Origin: Sinonovacula constricta
Taxonomy: Eukaryota; Mollusca; Bivalvia; Cardiida; Solecurtidae
Reading direction: 5' to 3'
NCBI GenBank assembly: GCA_007844125.1
Contig: CM017563.1
Coordinates: forward strand, 29,998,328-30,062,327
Length of the DNA stretch: 64,000 bases
In this document: positions 47,230-57,815 of the stretch, in pieces
Numbering within the stretch: position 1 is the first letter of the stretch
How the letters are laid out: each line of letters opens with the position of its first letter
Position numbers and translations under genes: made by a program
Notes under the pieces: generated by a model
Told to the model about the DNA's origin: nothing
Database searches by the model: none
The model's input: only the letters and a program-made list of their open reading frames with translations

Positions 47230-48014
47230 TTAAAGGTGGTATACGACAGTTTGGACCAAATGTATTTTTCTCAAATAGCCAAATAAGTAAACCGGCCGCA
47301 ATAGCTCAGTTGGTAGAGCGACCGCTTGTGGATTGGGAGGTCGACGGTCCAACCCCCGGCCAGGTCAAACCAAAGACTTTAAAGTTGATAGTGGCTTCCC
47401 TCCTAATGCTCGGGTCAAACCAAAGACTTTAAAGTTGATAGTAGTGGCTTCCCTCCTAATGCTTGGGGCTAAGGGGACAGCATTATGCCTGACTCGTTGG
47501 TGTCCGTATAATGGACCGGCCGGGTTTAGTCCCTGGAACCCTGTGCTATAATGATAGAAATGTCGCTGCACAGTATCGACAAAAATGCCGGCAAATCCCA
47601 TCCCATCCCAAAAAGGTAATTGTTAATTGGAAAGTTCCTGTAAATTGATGCCTTAGATCTGTGTGAACAGTGATGCATAACTTCACTCTCGTCATTACAA
47701 ACAGGTATTTCCTATCTAAACCATGTTTACTTTTGAGATCTCTTGTGTCATCATCCATGTAGTCAGCTCTGATGTCCATATTTTTTTTTAGCAGAGATCA
47801 ACATCGTGCATATTTATAGATTTGGAAAGATGGAATATTAAGAGTAATCATTTCACAATAAGTGCCTTCTAACGATATAGGTAGTGTTCAAAATTGTCAT
47901 TACTTGAGACTTAAGTACGAGTTCATGCAGTAATTGTGCCTTAGTTCCCCAAAGCAATAGAAAAGTATTGTTAAATGTATTTAATATAGGCAAACTGTCA
48001 GATACTACCTTTAA
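47230..48014 (+). mobile_element. TTAA-flanked MITE interrupted by a SINE
   Basis: It starts TTAA 'AGGTGGTATACGACAGTTTG' and ends 'AACTGTCAGATACTACCT' TTAA. The interior match to other copies stops at 47,290 and resumes after 47,615, with SINE family D between. Confidence 0.85.
47291..47612 (+). mobile_element. tRNA-derived SINE, family D, nested in a MITE
   Basis: The head is 'CCGGCCGCAATAGCTCAGTT' and the end 'AAAATGCCGGCAAATCCCA'. An internal 30-40-bp segment beginning 'CAAACCAAAGACTTTAAAGT' is duplicated in tandem. The B-box is damaged (GGTCCAACCCCCGG), so this copy is probably inactive. Confidence 0.85.
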
Positions 48015-48074
48015 TATTATATATTACGTTCAATGTCAGGATCAATGTACTTATAAACAAAGTTTGTGCAGCAT

Positions 48075-48106
48075 ATAGTGTAGATCCTGATCTGGATCTA
48101 CACTAT
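48075..48106. repeat. Perfect 13-bp-stem hairpin (ATAGTGTAGATCC)
   Basis: ATAGTGTAGATCC, a 6-base loop, and its exact complement GGATCTACACTAT. Related 'TGTAGATCCAGATC' or 'ATCTGCACTATTTGC' segments occur near 36,766, 37,305, 45,035, 54,000, 61,580 and 62,850. This suggests the termini of a short palindromic element family. Confidence 0.7.
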
Positions 48107-49878
48107 TTGCCTAAGCCTTATAAATACACAAATAGCAGGCTAAAAGTTTTAAAAAAACACAACCAAATTTTGGTTACAATAGGGACATTGACTTGATGGT
48201 TTGCAAGTAATTTTACTGTTTATTTATTCAGTTCAACAGCCTTATATTTGGATAAATGACTATTGAAAGTTTAATTATGTTGTTCTTGTTTTTCGATTTC
48301 CCATAAAAATCCAAAATCTTTACCAAACGACATTGTGAAAAGGTAAAGTCCATGCCGAGTTTTCATTTTGTGAAGGAAAGATAGTGCAAACAAATGATCA
48401 AAGAAATGGATTTATCAGAAATCTATAAAGAGCATTAAATCTGTTTTAAGAAGTAACAGGCTGTTGTGCTGAAAGATCAAAGCACTAAAGGTGATGAAGA
48501 TTACCAAGAGAAGTGGATGGGATTGTTGATGTTTAATATGTCACGAAAGTACCTTGTTGATTTAACTGTAGATGAAATATGAGTGTTATTCCCAAATGGC
48601 AATTGTCTTTGGTTTCAAGATTTTGCTGAAAACACTCCCTTGAGCAGTTCACTCATCTATAGAAGCACATGTCCAGAATAAATTTAACATGTGCATTTTA
48701 AGTACTTTACTCACATTTAAACAAAAAAACAATATTTTTAGGCCTCATGGTGCAATTTCCCAGAACAAATGTTAAATTATAAATCTATTTTAAGAAGGGC
48801 TGTCACTCTGGGTTTCAAGATTATTCATAATTCATTTGTCATATTACTAAAAAATCCAAGCTAATGATTGAAGTTGCTGAATTTATATGTTGCATTTCAT
48901 GATTAAAAAAAACATAGTTTACTGGAATTGTACCGCCTTCTCTTGACCCATTGATTAATGTAAAACATTTTAAACATCATAACAACAAATACTTCTGATT
49001 TGTGAACTGAAAACACTGCATCCCCCTGACACACTGACTGATGAGTCAACAAGAGATGGCTGTATTTGCCATGCTTATTCCCCCATCTTGTGCAAATTTT
49101 GTGCTAATGCTTCTAATGTTTTGTTCACTTTTGTTTCTTCAATAATTCATGGTGAGTCCTCTCTCCTTGCTGGAGTTCCATCTCTCTTGGTAAAAGTAGT
49201 GTATTGGTGTGTGTTCACAGTCTCACAGTGGGGGGAATCTGCTGTTTTATAAGAAATTGACTCATTGGATGAGAAATGTAGCTTATTGTCTCAGAGTTTG
49301 AAAAAGATTTACAGATTTTTTAAGAGCATCACGTAAATTTTTAAAAGAAGTTTGCATTGTGGGCAGGGACTTAAATCCTCAATTTCTGGTGGAAATTTGT
49401 TAGTTTTTCTAGAGGATTCTAAAATATTTTGCAAATTTTTATGTCTAGTTTCATCAACATTTCTACTCCACTTCGCTGTCTCAGTATTGCATCTTTGTCC
49501 ATTAGTCTTGAAGCAGTCAGTCAACCCCCCTGCACTGAGAGTAATTAGTCCCTGCAGACATCACAATTATGTGCTATGCAGATTTCATCAGAATGCCCAG
49601 TGGTAGACCCAGTATGAGGGGTTTCTGCTCATTTTGTATGCATGTGTTGACCACATTCCTTTCATGGAAACGATGTTAATGACAACCTCTGCATCAGTTT
49701 AACAGCTGTAACAAGAAAAGGCAGACAACTCTTAACTCTGAGCCTGCTCAACATAAATTGATCATTTTAAGGCAAAAAATTTAGGTTCCTAGCTGGGAGC
49801 TGTCAGATCTTCACTATTTGCTGTTCAATTTTTATGTAAAGGCATGTCTACTAAGCTTATTGTGCGTAATTCTGAGCT
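48107..49878. other. Non-coding stretch before the large minisatellite
   Basis: AT-rich with no splice-supported coding. 'GGGAGCTGTC' at 49,795-49,804 has its exact inverted match on the other side of the array. Confidence 0.5.
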
Positions 49879-52800
49879 GATCTGCATAAGGCCCTTCTGA
49901 CAAACCACATCTGTTCTGCATATGGACCTTTAGACCGACCGAACTGTTCTATATCAGGACCTTCTGACCAACCCAATCTGTTCTACATAAGGCCCTTCTG
50001 ACCAATCATATCTGTTCTGCATAAGGCCCTTCTGACCAACCCAATCTGTTCTACATAAGGCCTCTCTGACCAATCGTATCTGTTCTGCATAAGGTCTTTC
50101 TGACCAGTCGTATCTGTTCTGCATAAGGCCCTTCTAACCAACCTCATCTTTTCTGCATAAGGCCCTTCTAACCAACCTCATCTCTTCTGCATAAGGCCCT
50201 TCTAACCAACCTCATCTCTTCTGCATAAGGCCCTTCTAACCAACCTCATCTGTTCTGCATAAGGCCCTTCTAACCAACCTCATCTGTTCTGCATAAGGCC
50301 CTTCTAACCAACCTCATCTCCTCTGCATAAGGCCCTTCTAACCAACCTCATCTCTTCTGCATAAGGCCCTTCTAACCAACCTCATCTCTTCTACATAAGG
50401 CCCTTCTAACCAACCTCATCTCTTCTGCATAAGGCCCTTCTAACCAACCTCATCTCTTCTGCATAAGGCCCTTCTAACCAACCTCATCTCTTCTGCATAA
50501 GGCCCTTCTAACCAACCTCATCTGTTCTACATAAGGCCCTTCTAACCAACCTCATCTGTTCTGCATAAGGCCCTTCTAACCAACCTCATCTGTTCTGCAT
50601 AAGGCCCTTCTAACCAACCTCATCTCTTCTGCATAAGGCCCTTCTAACCAACCTCATCTCTTCTGCATAAGGCCCTTCTAACCAACCTCATCTCTTCTGC
50701 ATAAGGCCCTTCTAACCAACCTCATCCTAACCAACCTCATCTGTTCTGCATAAGGCCTTTCTGACCAGTCGTATTCTTTCTGACCAGTCGTATCTGTTCT
50801 GCATAAGGCCCTTCTGACCAGTCGTATCTGTTCTGCATAAGGCCCTTCTGACCAGTCGTATCTGTTCTGCATAAGGCCTTTCTGACCAGTCGTATCTGTT
50901 CTGCATAAGGCCATTCTGACCAGTCGTATCTGTTCTGCATAAGGCCATTCTGACCAGTCGTATCTGTTCTGCATAAGGCCATTCTGACCAGTCGTATCTG
51001 TTCTGCATAAGGCCATTCTGACCAGTCGTATCTGTTCTGCATAAGGCCATTCTGACCAGTCGTATCTGTTCTGCATAAGGCCATTCTGACCAGTCGTATC
51101 TGTTCTGCATAAGGCCATTCTGACCAGTCGTATTTGTTCTGCATAAGGCCATTCTGACCAGTCGTATCTGTTCTGCATAAGGCCTTTCTGACCAGTCGTA
51201 TCTGTTCTACATAAGGCCCTTCTGACCAGTTTTATCTGTTCTGCATAAGGCCCTTCTAACCAACCTCATCTGTTCTGCATAAGGCTCTTCTAACCAACCT
51301 CATCTGTTCTGCATAAGGCCCTTCTAACCAACCTCATCTGTTCTGCATAAGGCCCTTCTAACCAACCTCATCTGTTCTGCATAAGGCCCTTCTAACCAAC
51401 CTCATCTGTTCTGCATAAGGCCCTTCTAACCAACCTCATCTGTTCTGCATAAGGCCCTTCCAACTAACCTCATCTGTTCTGCATAAGGCCCTTCTAACCA
51501 ACCTCATCTGTTCTACATAAGGCCCTTCTGACCAGTCGTATCTGTTCTGCATAAGGCCCTTCTGACCAGTCGTATTTGCTCTGCATAAGGCCCTTCTGAC
51601 CAGTCGTATCTGTTCTGCATAAGGCCCTTCTGACCAGTCGTATTTGCTCTGCATAAGGCCCTTCTGACCAGTCGTATCTGTTCTGCATAAGGCCATTCTG
51701 ACCAGTCGTATATGTTCTGCATAAGGCCATTCTGACCAGTCGTATCTGTTCTGCATAAGGCCATTCTGACCAGTCGTATTTGTTCTGCATAAGGCCCTTC
51801 TGACCAACCTCATCTGTTCTGCATAAGGCCCTTCTAACCAACCTCATCTCTTCTGCATAAGGCCCTTCTAACCAACCTCATCTGTTCTGCATAAGGCCCT
51901 TCTAACCAACCTCATCTGTTCTGCATAAGGCCCTTCTAACCAACCTCATCTGTTCTGCATAAGGCCCTTCTAACCAACCTCATCTGTTCTGCATAAGGCC
52001 CTTCCAACTAACCTCATCTGTTCTGCATAAGGCCCTTCTAACCAACCTCATCTGTTCTACATAAGGCTCTCTAACCAACCTCATCTGTTCTGCATAAGGC
52101 CCTTCTAACCAACCTCATCTGTTCTGCATAAGGCCCTTCCAACTAACCTCATCTGTTCTGCATAAGGCCCTTCCAACTAACCTCATCTGTTCTGCATAAG
52201 GCCCTTCTAACCAACCTCATCTGTTCTGCATAAGGCCCTTCCAACTAACCTCATCTGTTCAGCATAAGGCCCTTCCAACTAACCTCATCTGTTCTGCATA
52301 AGGCCCTTCTAACCAACCTCATCTGTTCTGCATAAGGCCCTTCCAACTAACCTCATCTGTTCTGCATAAGGCCCTTCTAACTAACCTCATCTGTTCTGCA
52401 TAAGGCCCTTCCAACTAACCTCATCTGTTCTGCATAAGGCCCTTCCAACTAACCTCATCTGTTCTGCATAAGGCCCTTCCAACTAACCTCATCTGTTCTG
52501 CATAAGGCCCTTCCAACTAACCTCATCTGTTCTGCATAAGGCCCTTCTAACCAACCTCATCTGTTCTGCATAAGGCCCTTCTAACCAACCTCATCTGTTC
52601 TGCATAAGGCCCTTCCAACTAACCTCATCTGTTCTGCATAAGGCCCTTCCAACTAACCTCATCTGTTCTGCATAAGGCCCTTCCAACTAACCTCATCTGT
52701 TCTGCATAAGGCCCTTCCAACTAACCTCATCTGTTCTGCATAAGGCCCTTCTAACCAACCTCATCTGTTCTGCATAAGGCCCTTCCAACTAACCTCATCT

Positions 52801-53952
52801 GTTCAGCATAAGGCCCTTCCAACTAACCTCATCTGTTCTGCATAAGGCCCTTCTAACCAACCTCATCTGTTCTGCATAAGGCCCTTCCAACCAACCTCAT
52901 CTGTTCTGCATAAGGCCCTACCAACTAACCTTATCTGTTCTGCATAAGGCCCTTCCAACTAACCTCATCTGTTCTACATAAGGCCCTTCCAACTAACCTC
53001 ATCTGTTCTACATAAGGCCCTTCTAACCAACCTCATCTGTTCTGCATAAGGCCCTTCCAACTAACCTCATCTGTTCTGCATAAGGCCCTCCTAACCAACC
53101 TCATCTGTTCTGCATAAGGCCCTTCTAACCATTCTCGTCTGTTCTGCAGAAGGCCCTTCTAACCAACCTCATCTGTTCTGCATAAGGCCCTTCCAACTAA
53201 CCTCATCTGTTCTACATAAGGCCCTTCCAACTAACCTCATCTGTTCTACATAAGGCCCTTCCAACTAACCTCATCTGTTCTACATAAGGCCTTTCTAACC
53301 AACCTCATCTGTTCTGCATAAGGCCCTTCCAACTAACCTCATCTGTTCTGCATAAGGCCCTTCTAACCAACCTCATCTGTTCTGCATAAGGCCCTTCTAA
53401 CCAACCTCATCTGTTCTACATAAGGCCCTTCTAACCAACCTCATCTGTTCTACATAAGGCCCTTCTAACCAACCTCATCTGTTCTGCATAAGGCCCTTCT
53501 AACTAACCTCATCTGTTCTGCATAAGGCCCTTCTAACCAACCTCATCTGTTCTGCATTAGGCCCTTCTAACCAACCTCATCTGTTCTACATAAGGCCCTT
53601 CTAACCAACCTCATCTGTTCTGCATAAGGCCCTTCTAACCAACCTCATCTGTTCTGCATAAGGCCCTTCCAACTAATCTCATCTGTTCTGCATAAGGCCC
53701 TTCCAACTAACCTCATCTGTTCTGCATAAGGCCCTTCCAACTAACCTCATCTGTTCTGCATAAGGCCCTTCCAACTAACCTCATCTGTTCTGCATAAGGC
53801 CTTTCTGACCAGTCGTATCTGTTCTGCATTAGGCCTTTCTGACCATCCGTATCTGTTCTGCATAAGGCCCTTCTGACCAGTTTTATCTGTTCTGCATAGG
53901 GCCTTTCTGATCAACCATATCTGTTCTGCATAAGGCCTTTCTGACCAACTGG
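49879..53952. repeat. 34-bp minisatellite, about 120 units (4.1 kb)
   Basis: The unit is 'TCTGTTCTGCATAAGGCCCT' followed by TCTAACCAACCTCA. Three main variants of the second half occur in blocks: CTGACCAGTCGTA, CTAACCAACCTCA and CCAACTAACCTCA. Because 34 is not divisible by 3 and stops are rare on the minus strand, long repetitive open frames appear in all three minus frames. They are not genes. Confidence 0.97.
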
Positions 53953-55294
53953 ATCTGTCACATCAGACAGCTCCCACAAGACTCAGGTAAATCAGGATCT
54001 GCGCTATTTGCTGCTTAGTCTATGTAGGTTTTGAAACCAAGGTATAAGACCAAAAGCAGATAACTCGGAATTAAATTTGTGGTTTTATCTAATGTAGCTT
54101 GATAAGAAAAAGGCTGCTACAACCTATAAATGCCCAAGGCTGTGCCAGCTAGATATGATGGCTTCAGATAAAAAAGAAAAACTGTTTTCTGTACAGCGCT
54201 CTTCCCCATACTTATCACTCTTACTCAGTATCATTGGTACTTACTTTGAAAGTCATTTGGCGACAACTTTATTGACTACCAGAAATATGGAAGTTTTGAG
54301 ATAAAATGATTAAAATGATTGCTTCCCCTATTTTTGCACAGATTTATTCTGAAGGCTGTGGATTGGAGTCTCGACACTCATTAAGATTTTAATCTGTTCT
54401 GATTTCTAGATGGAAATTCCTCAACTATTGATTCTGTCCCAGTTGAAGAGCTACACATGCAAGCATGACTTACGTTTAAATTCACATGTAATGTTGCTTG
54501 TATAATCGAGCACATTGCAAGAGCATTTTCATTTATGGTGCTGTTGTATTAAAGGCGTTGAAAATTGGAATTTGGCCTTATCTGGCTTCACACTGTGGTG
54601 TCAGTGGGAGGTTCAGGGGTTTGGAGAAGACTGTTGGGGTGGGTGGGTCTAGCCAGCTGGACACAGCCTCACACTCCAGTGGTATCAGGAAAAGGGGTGG
54701 GGATTCGTGTGTTACTGACCAATAGCAGCGCAGTAAGCCCATATACATCAAATGTGATTTAATTGTTTTACAAGCTCTTCCCCTATGACACATTTGTTTA
54801 TAATAATTTCCAAGTGTCCAGATGTATTCTCACTATATGGTGTTGTCCTTTGGGGTGGACTGGTGGACTCTTAAGAAGGCCATTTTCAATGCTCTTAAAA
54901 TGCCAGGCGCGGCACAAAATGGACTATTTCTTTGCTGGGCCTTTAGTTAATTAATCGAGCCTCGCTATAAAATTTTTCATCCAGAATTTCAAGAATGCAA
55001 CACAAATAAATTTAAAGTTTAATACAACTCTCACCTTGGTTTATGTAATAAAACTGTTTGAGTTATTAACAAATTAACTACTGTATGAAGCATTATAGGT
55101 TTTTAAATAACCAGACCTTCTTTTGTAAAGTAAACTATCTATAAGCTAATTACAAATCATTTTAGCTAAATATTGGAATGAAACCCATACAAACTTACAA
55201 AACCACCAATTTTTGTTATCTCCTTTTTTTAAAAATAATAATTAGTACAGTCTTATTTATGATTGTCTTTGAAGTGCTAGGGTATTATATGCTA
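53953..55294. other. Non-coding stretch between minisatellites
   Basis: Begins with 'GACAGCTCCC' at 53,966-53,975 (inverted match to the left flank of the array) and 'GATCTGCGCTATTTGCTGC'. A GC-richer patch at about 54,590-54,720 has short open frames but no recognisable protein. Confidence 0.5.
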
Positions 55295-56092
55295 TCATAG
55301 CAGTAACTTAGTTGTGGGGGAAGCCCCTGATTAATGTCATGTTAGGCATGCTTATAAATTTATTGGTGGGCGAGGTCCCTGATGGATGTCATTATAAAAA
55401 ACACCAGTAACTAACGATAGAGGAAGCCCCCTGATGATAGCAACACAGTAACGTACGATGGAGGGTCCCTGAGGGATATCATGATAGAAACACCAGTAAC
55501 TTACAATGGAGGAAGTCCCCTTGATGGATATCATGATAGAAACACCAGTAACTTAAGATGCAGGAAGCCCCCTGATTGATATTATGATAGGAACACCAGT
55601 TACTTATGATGGAGGAAGCCCTTGGATGGATGTCATGATAGAAGCACCAGTAACTTATGATGTAGGAAGCCCTCAGATGGATATCTTGATAGAAACACCA
55701 GTAACTTATGATAAAGGAAGCCCCCTGATTGATATTATGATAGGAACACCAGTTACTTATGATGGAGGAAGCCCTTGGATGGATGTCATGATAGAAGCAC
55801 CAGTAACTTATGATGTAGGAAGCCCTCAGATGGATGTCTTGATAGAAACACCAGTAACTTATGATAAAGGAAGCCCCCTGATTGATATTATGATAGGAAC
55901 TTCAGTAACTTACAATGGAGGAAGTCCCCCCTGATGGATATCATGATAGAAACATCAGTAACTTAGGATGGAGGAAGCCCCTTGATGGATGTCATGAAAA
56001 GAACACCAGTATCTTAAGATGTAGGAAGCCTTCAGATGGATGTCATGAAAGGAACACTAGTTACTTATTAGTGGTGGAAGCCCCCTGATGGG
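55295..56092. repeat. 51-bp minisatellite, about 15 units
   Basis: The unit contains 'ATAGAAACACCAGTAACTTA' and 'GATGGAGGAAGCCCC' then 'TGATGGATATCATG'. In 55,584-55,890 a three-unit (153-bp) higher-order period is visible, distinguished by the GATGGAGG, GATGTAGG and GATAAAGG variants. Confidence 0.93.
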
Positions 56093-57299
56093 AGATAGCA
56101 CCCTGACATGTCTCAGGTCAGCAGAAAGACTTGACAAGTTCCCACACATTCTCATTGCTTAATACCACATTTGACTTAAAAGTTTAATTCTGACATAAAA
56201 GATAAAAACAAAAAGTTACATGGTTAATTATTTTAAATATATGTCATGTTTAAAATTAAAAATCATCAGGAAAAAACTTAAAGAAGGTTTTTCTTCCCAG
56301 CTGCAGTGTCAACTACATATAGTGAATGTTGAGAGGTTATGCTGTGTTTACACCCAACCCCTTACCCCACAGTCTTCTGCAGTAAAAATATATCAAATTA
56401 GCATTATCAATATACAGGAGGGTTGATCCAAAAGTTTAAGCAAGCATTAACATTTAATTAACTACTTATACTGTCATTACCTTGCATTATGCCATGGAAT
56501 TAAATAATAACAATTAGATAACCCTGCATAAAATGAAGCTTCACATTATAACATCATATTAAGAATTTACTTTTTAATCAACCCTTGTACTTTCTGTGCC
56601 AAAAGTTTATCCATACTTTATAACCTCAGCAGAAATGTGTCTGCAGCTCTGTGCACTTGCAACATCACATTTGATCAATATTTCCATGTCAGCATCATAC
56701 AGTATTAGCATATTATTTGTCAGTATAAATATAAAGGATTGAGATGTGAACCAGATACACTATTGTGCACATATACAGACTAATCTGTTTGGCCCCAGAC
56801 AGGTGTGATCGGTAGCAGGTTCAAGCCTGATCCCAGACGTACCAAAGTTATTAAAAGGAGTTTTTTTTAGAAATACCTTTTTAGAACATAAAACAAATAA
56901 CATGGTTCAAACTGAACTTCAGGATGTGGTATATGGTGCTTGGCAAATATATATTGATAAATGTAAAAGTTAATAGAAACATTTAATTACTTTGAATGTT
57001 GCATGACTGAACTTTAAACTAAAGAATTTTCTGTCTGGCAGTCCGTTTTATGAGAACATGCCCATGCCAAGATTTACTTTAATGCCTGAATTGGTGACCC
57101 AGTGTCAGTATCACGCAACTGGATGTTTTGATGTAGTGTTATGCTATCATGTATGGCATGCTGTCATTTTGAAGAAAGTACTATATTTTGAGTTGTTAAT
57201 ACTTAATAGTGACAACAGTTTCTTCTTATAATTTATAGTTTGCTGGAACACTGGTGAAATTATTGTTATTCTACCAAATGATCCTGACATGGTAGTGCA
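56093..57299. other. Non-coding stretch with a SINE fragment
   Basis: About 56,780-56,960 resembles part of SINE family E ('GTGTGATCGGTAGCAGG', 'ACGTACCAAAGTTATTAAA'). Nothing else recognised. Confidence 0.45.
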
Positions 57300-57815
57300 G
57301 TAGGTTCTTATAAAGTGTTTGTTAAGGTACAGAAGGTCCCTGGCTCAAACACCGGCCGCAATAGCTCAGGTGGTAGAGCGTCGGCTTGCGGATCGGGAGG
57401 TCGTGGGTTCAATTCCCGGTAAAACCAAAGACTTTAAAGTTGGTAGTAGTGGCTTTCCTCCTAATGCTTGGGGCTAAGGGGACAGCATTGCGCCTGACTC
57501 GTTGGTGTCAGTATAATGGACCGGCTGGGTTCAGTCCCTGGACACCTCATAAGTGCCCCTGTGCTATAATGATAGAAATGTCTTTGCACAGTATCGGCAA
57601 AAATGCCGGCTAATGCCGGCTAATCCCATTCCATCCCTTGCTCAAACCTCGGGTGATCCCATTGCACAGTGGTGGGGTCACCAACTTGTAACTCCTTTGC
57701 TTATCTTCCCACCACATGGGTTCCATTCCCCTTATGGGCGAGGAAATAATATGGGAAGGTCTTCCAGCTGACCTGCAGTGAGCTGGTGGTTCTACCCAGA
57801 CATTTGACATACAGA
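57300..57815 (+). mobile_element. SINE, family A-like, interrupted by SINE family D
   Basis: The sequence before 57,350 ends 'CCTGGCTCAAAC' and resumes at about 57,648 with 'CTCGGGTGATCCC', so a B-box-like segment was split. The family A body with 'CCAGCTGACCTGCAG' and 'GGTTCTACCCAGACATT' follows to about 57,815. Confidence 0.6.
57351..57635 (+). mobile_element. tRNA-derived SINE, family D, nested
   Basis: The head is 'ACCGGCCGCAATAGCTCAGG', the B-box 'GGGTTCAATTCCCGG', and the end 'AATGCCGGCTAATCCCA'. It is flanked by CCTGGCTCAAAC (57,339-57,350) and CCTTGCTCAAAC (57,636-57,647), a 12-bp target duplication with one mismatch. Confidence 0.88.

Noticed and set aside
50678..51847. Long minus-strand open frames with 34-residue repeats (CRTDTTGQ, YDWSE patterns)
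   Set aside because: They appear in all three minus frames at the same place because the 34-bp unit shifts frame each unit and lacks stops. They have no splice sites, no independent conservation and exist only within the minisatellite.
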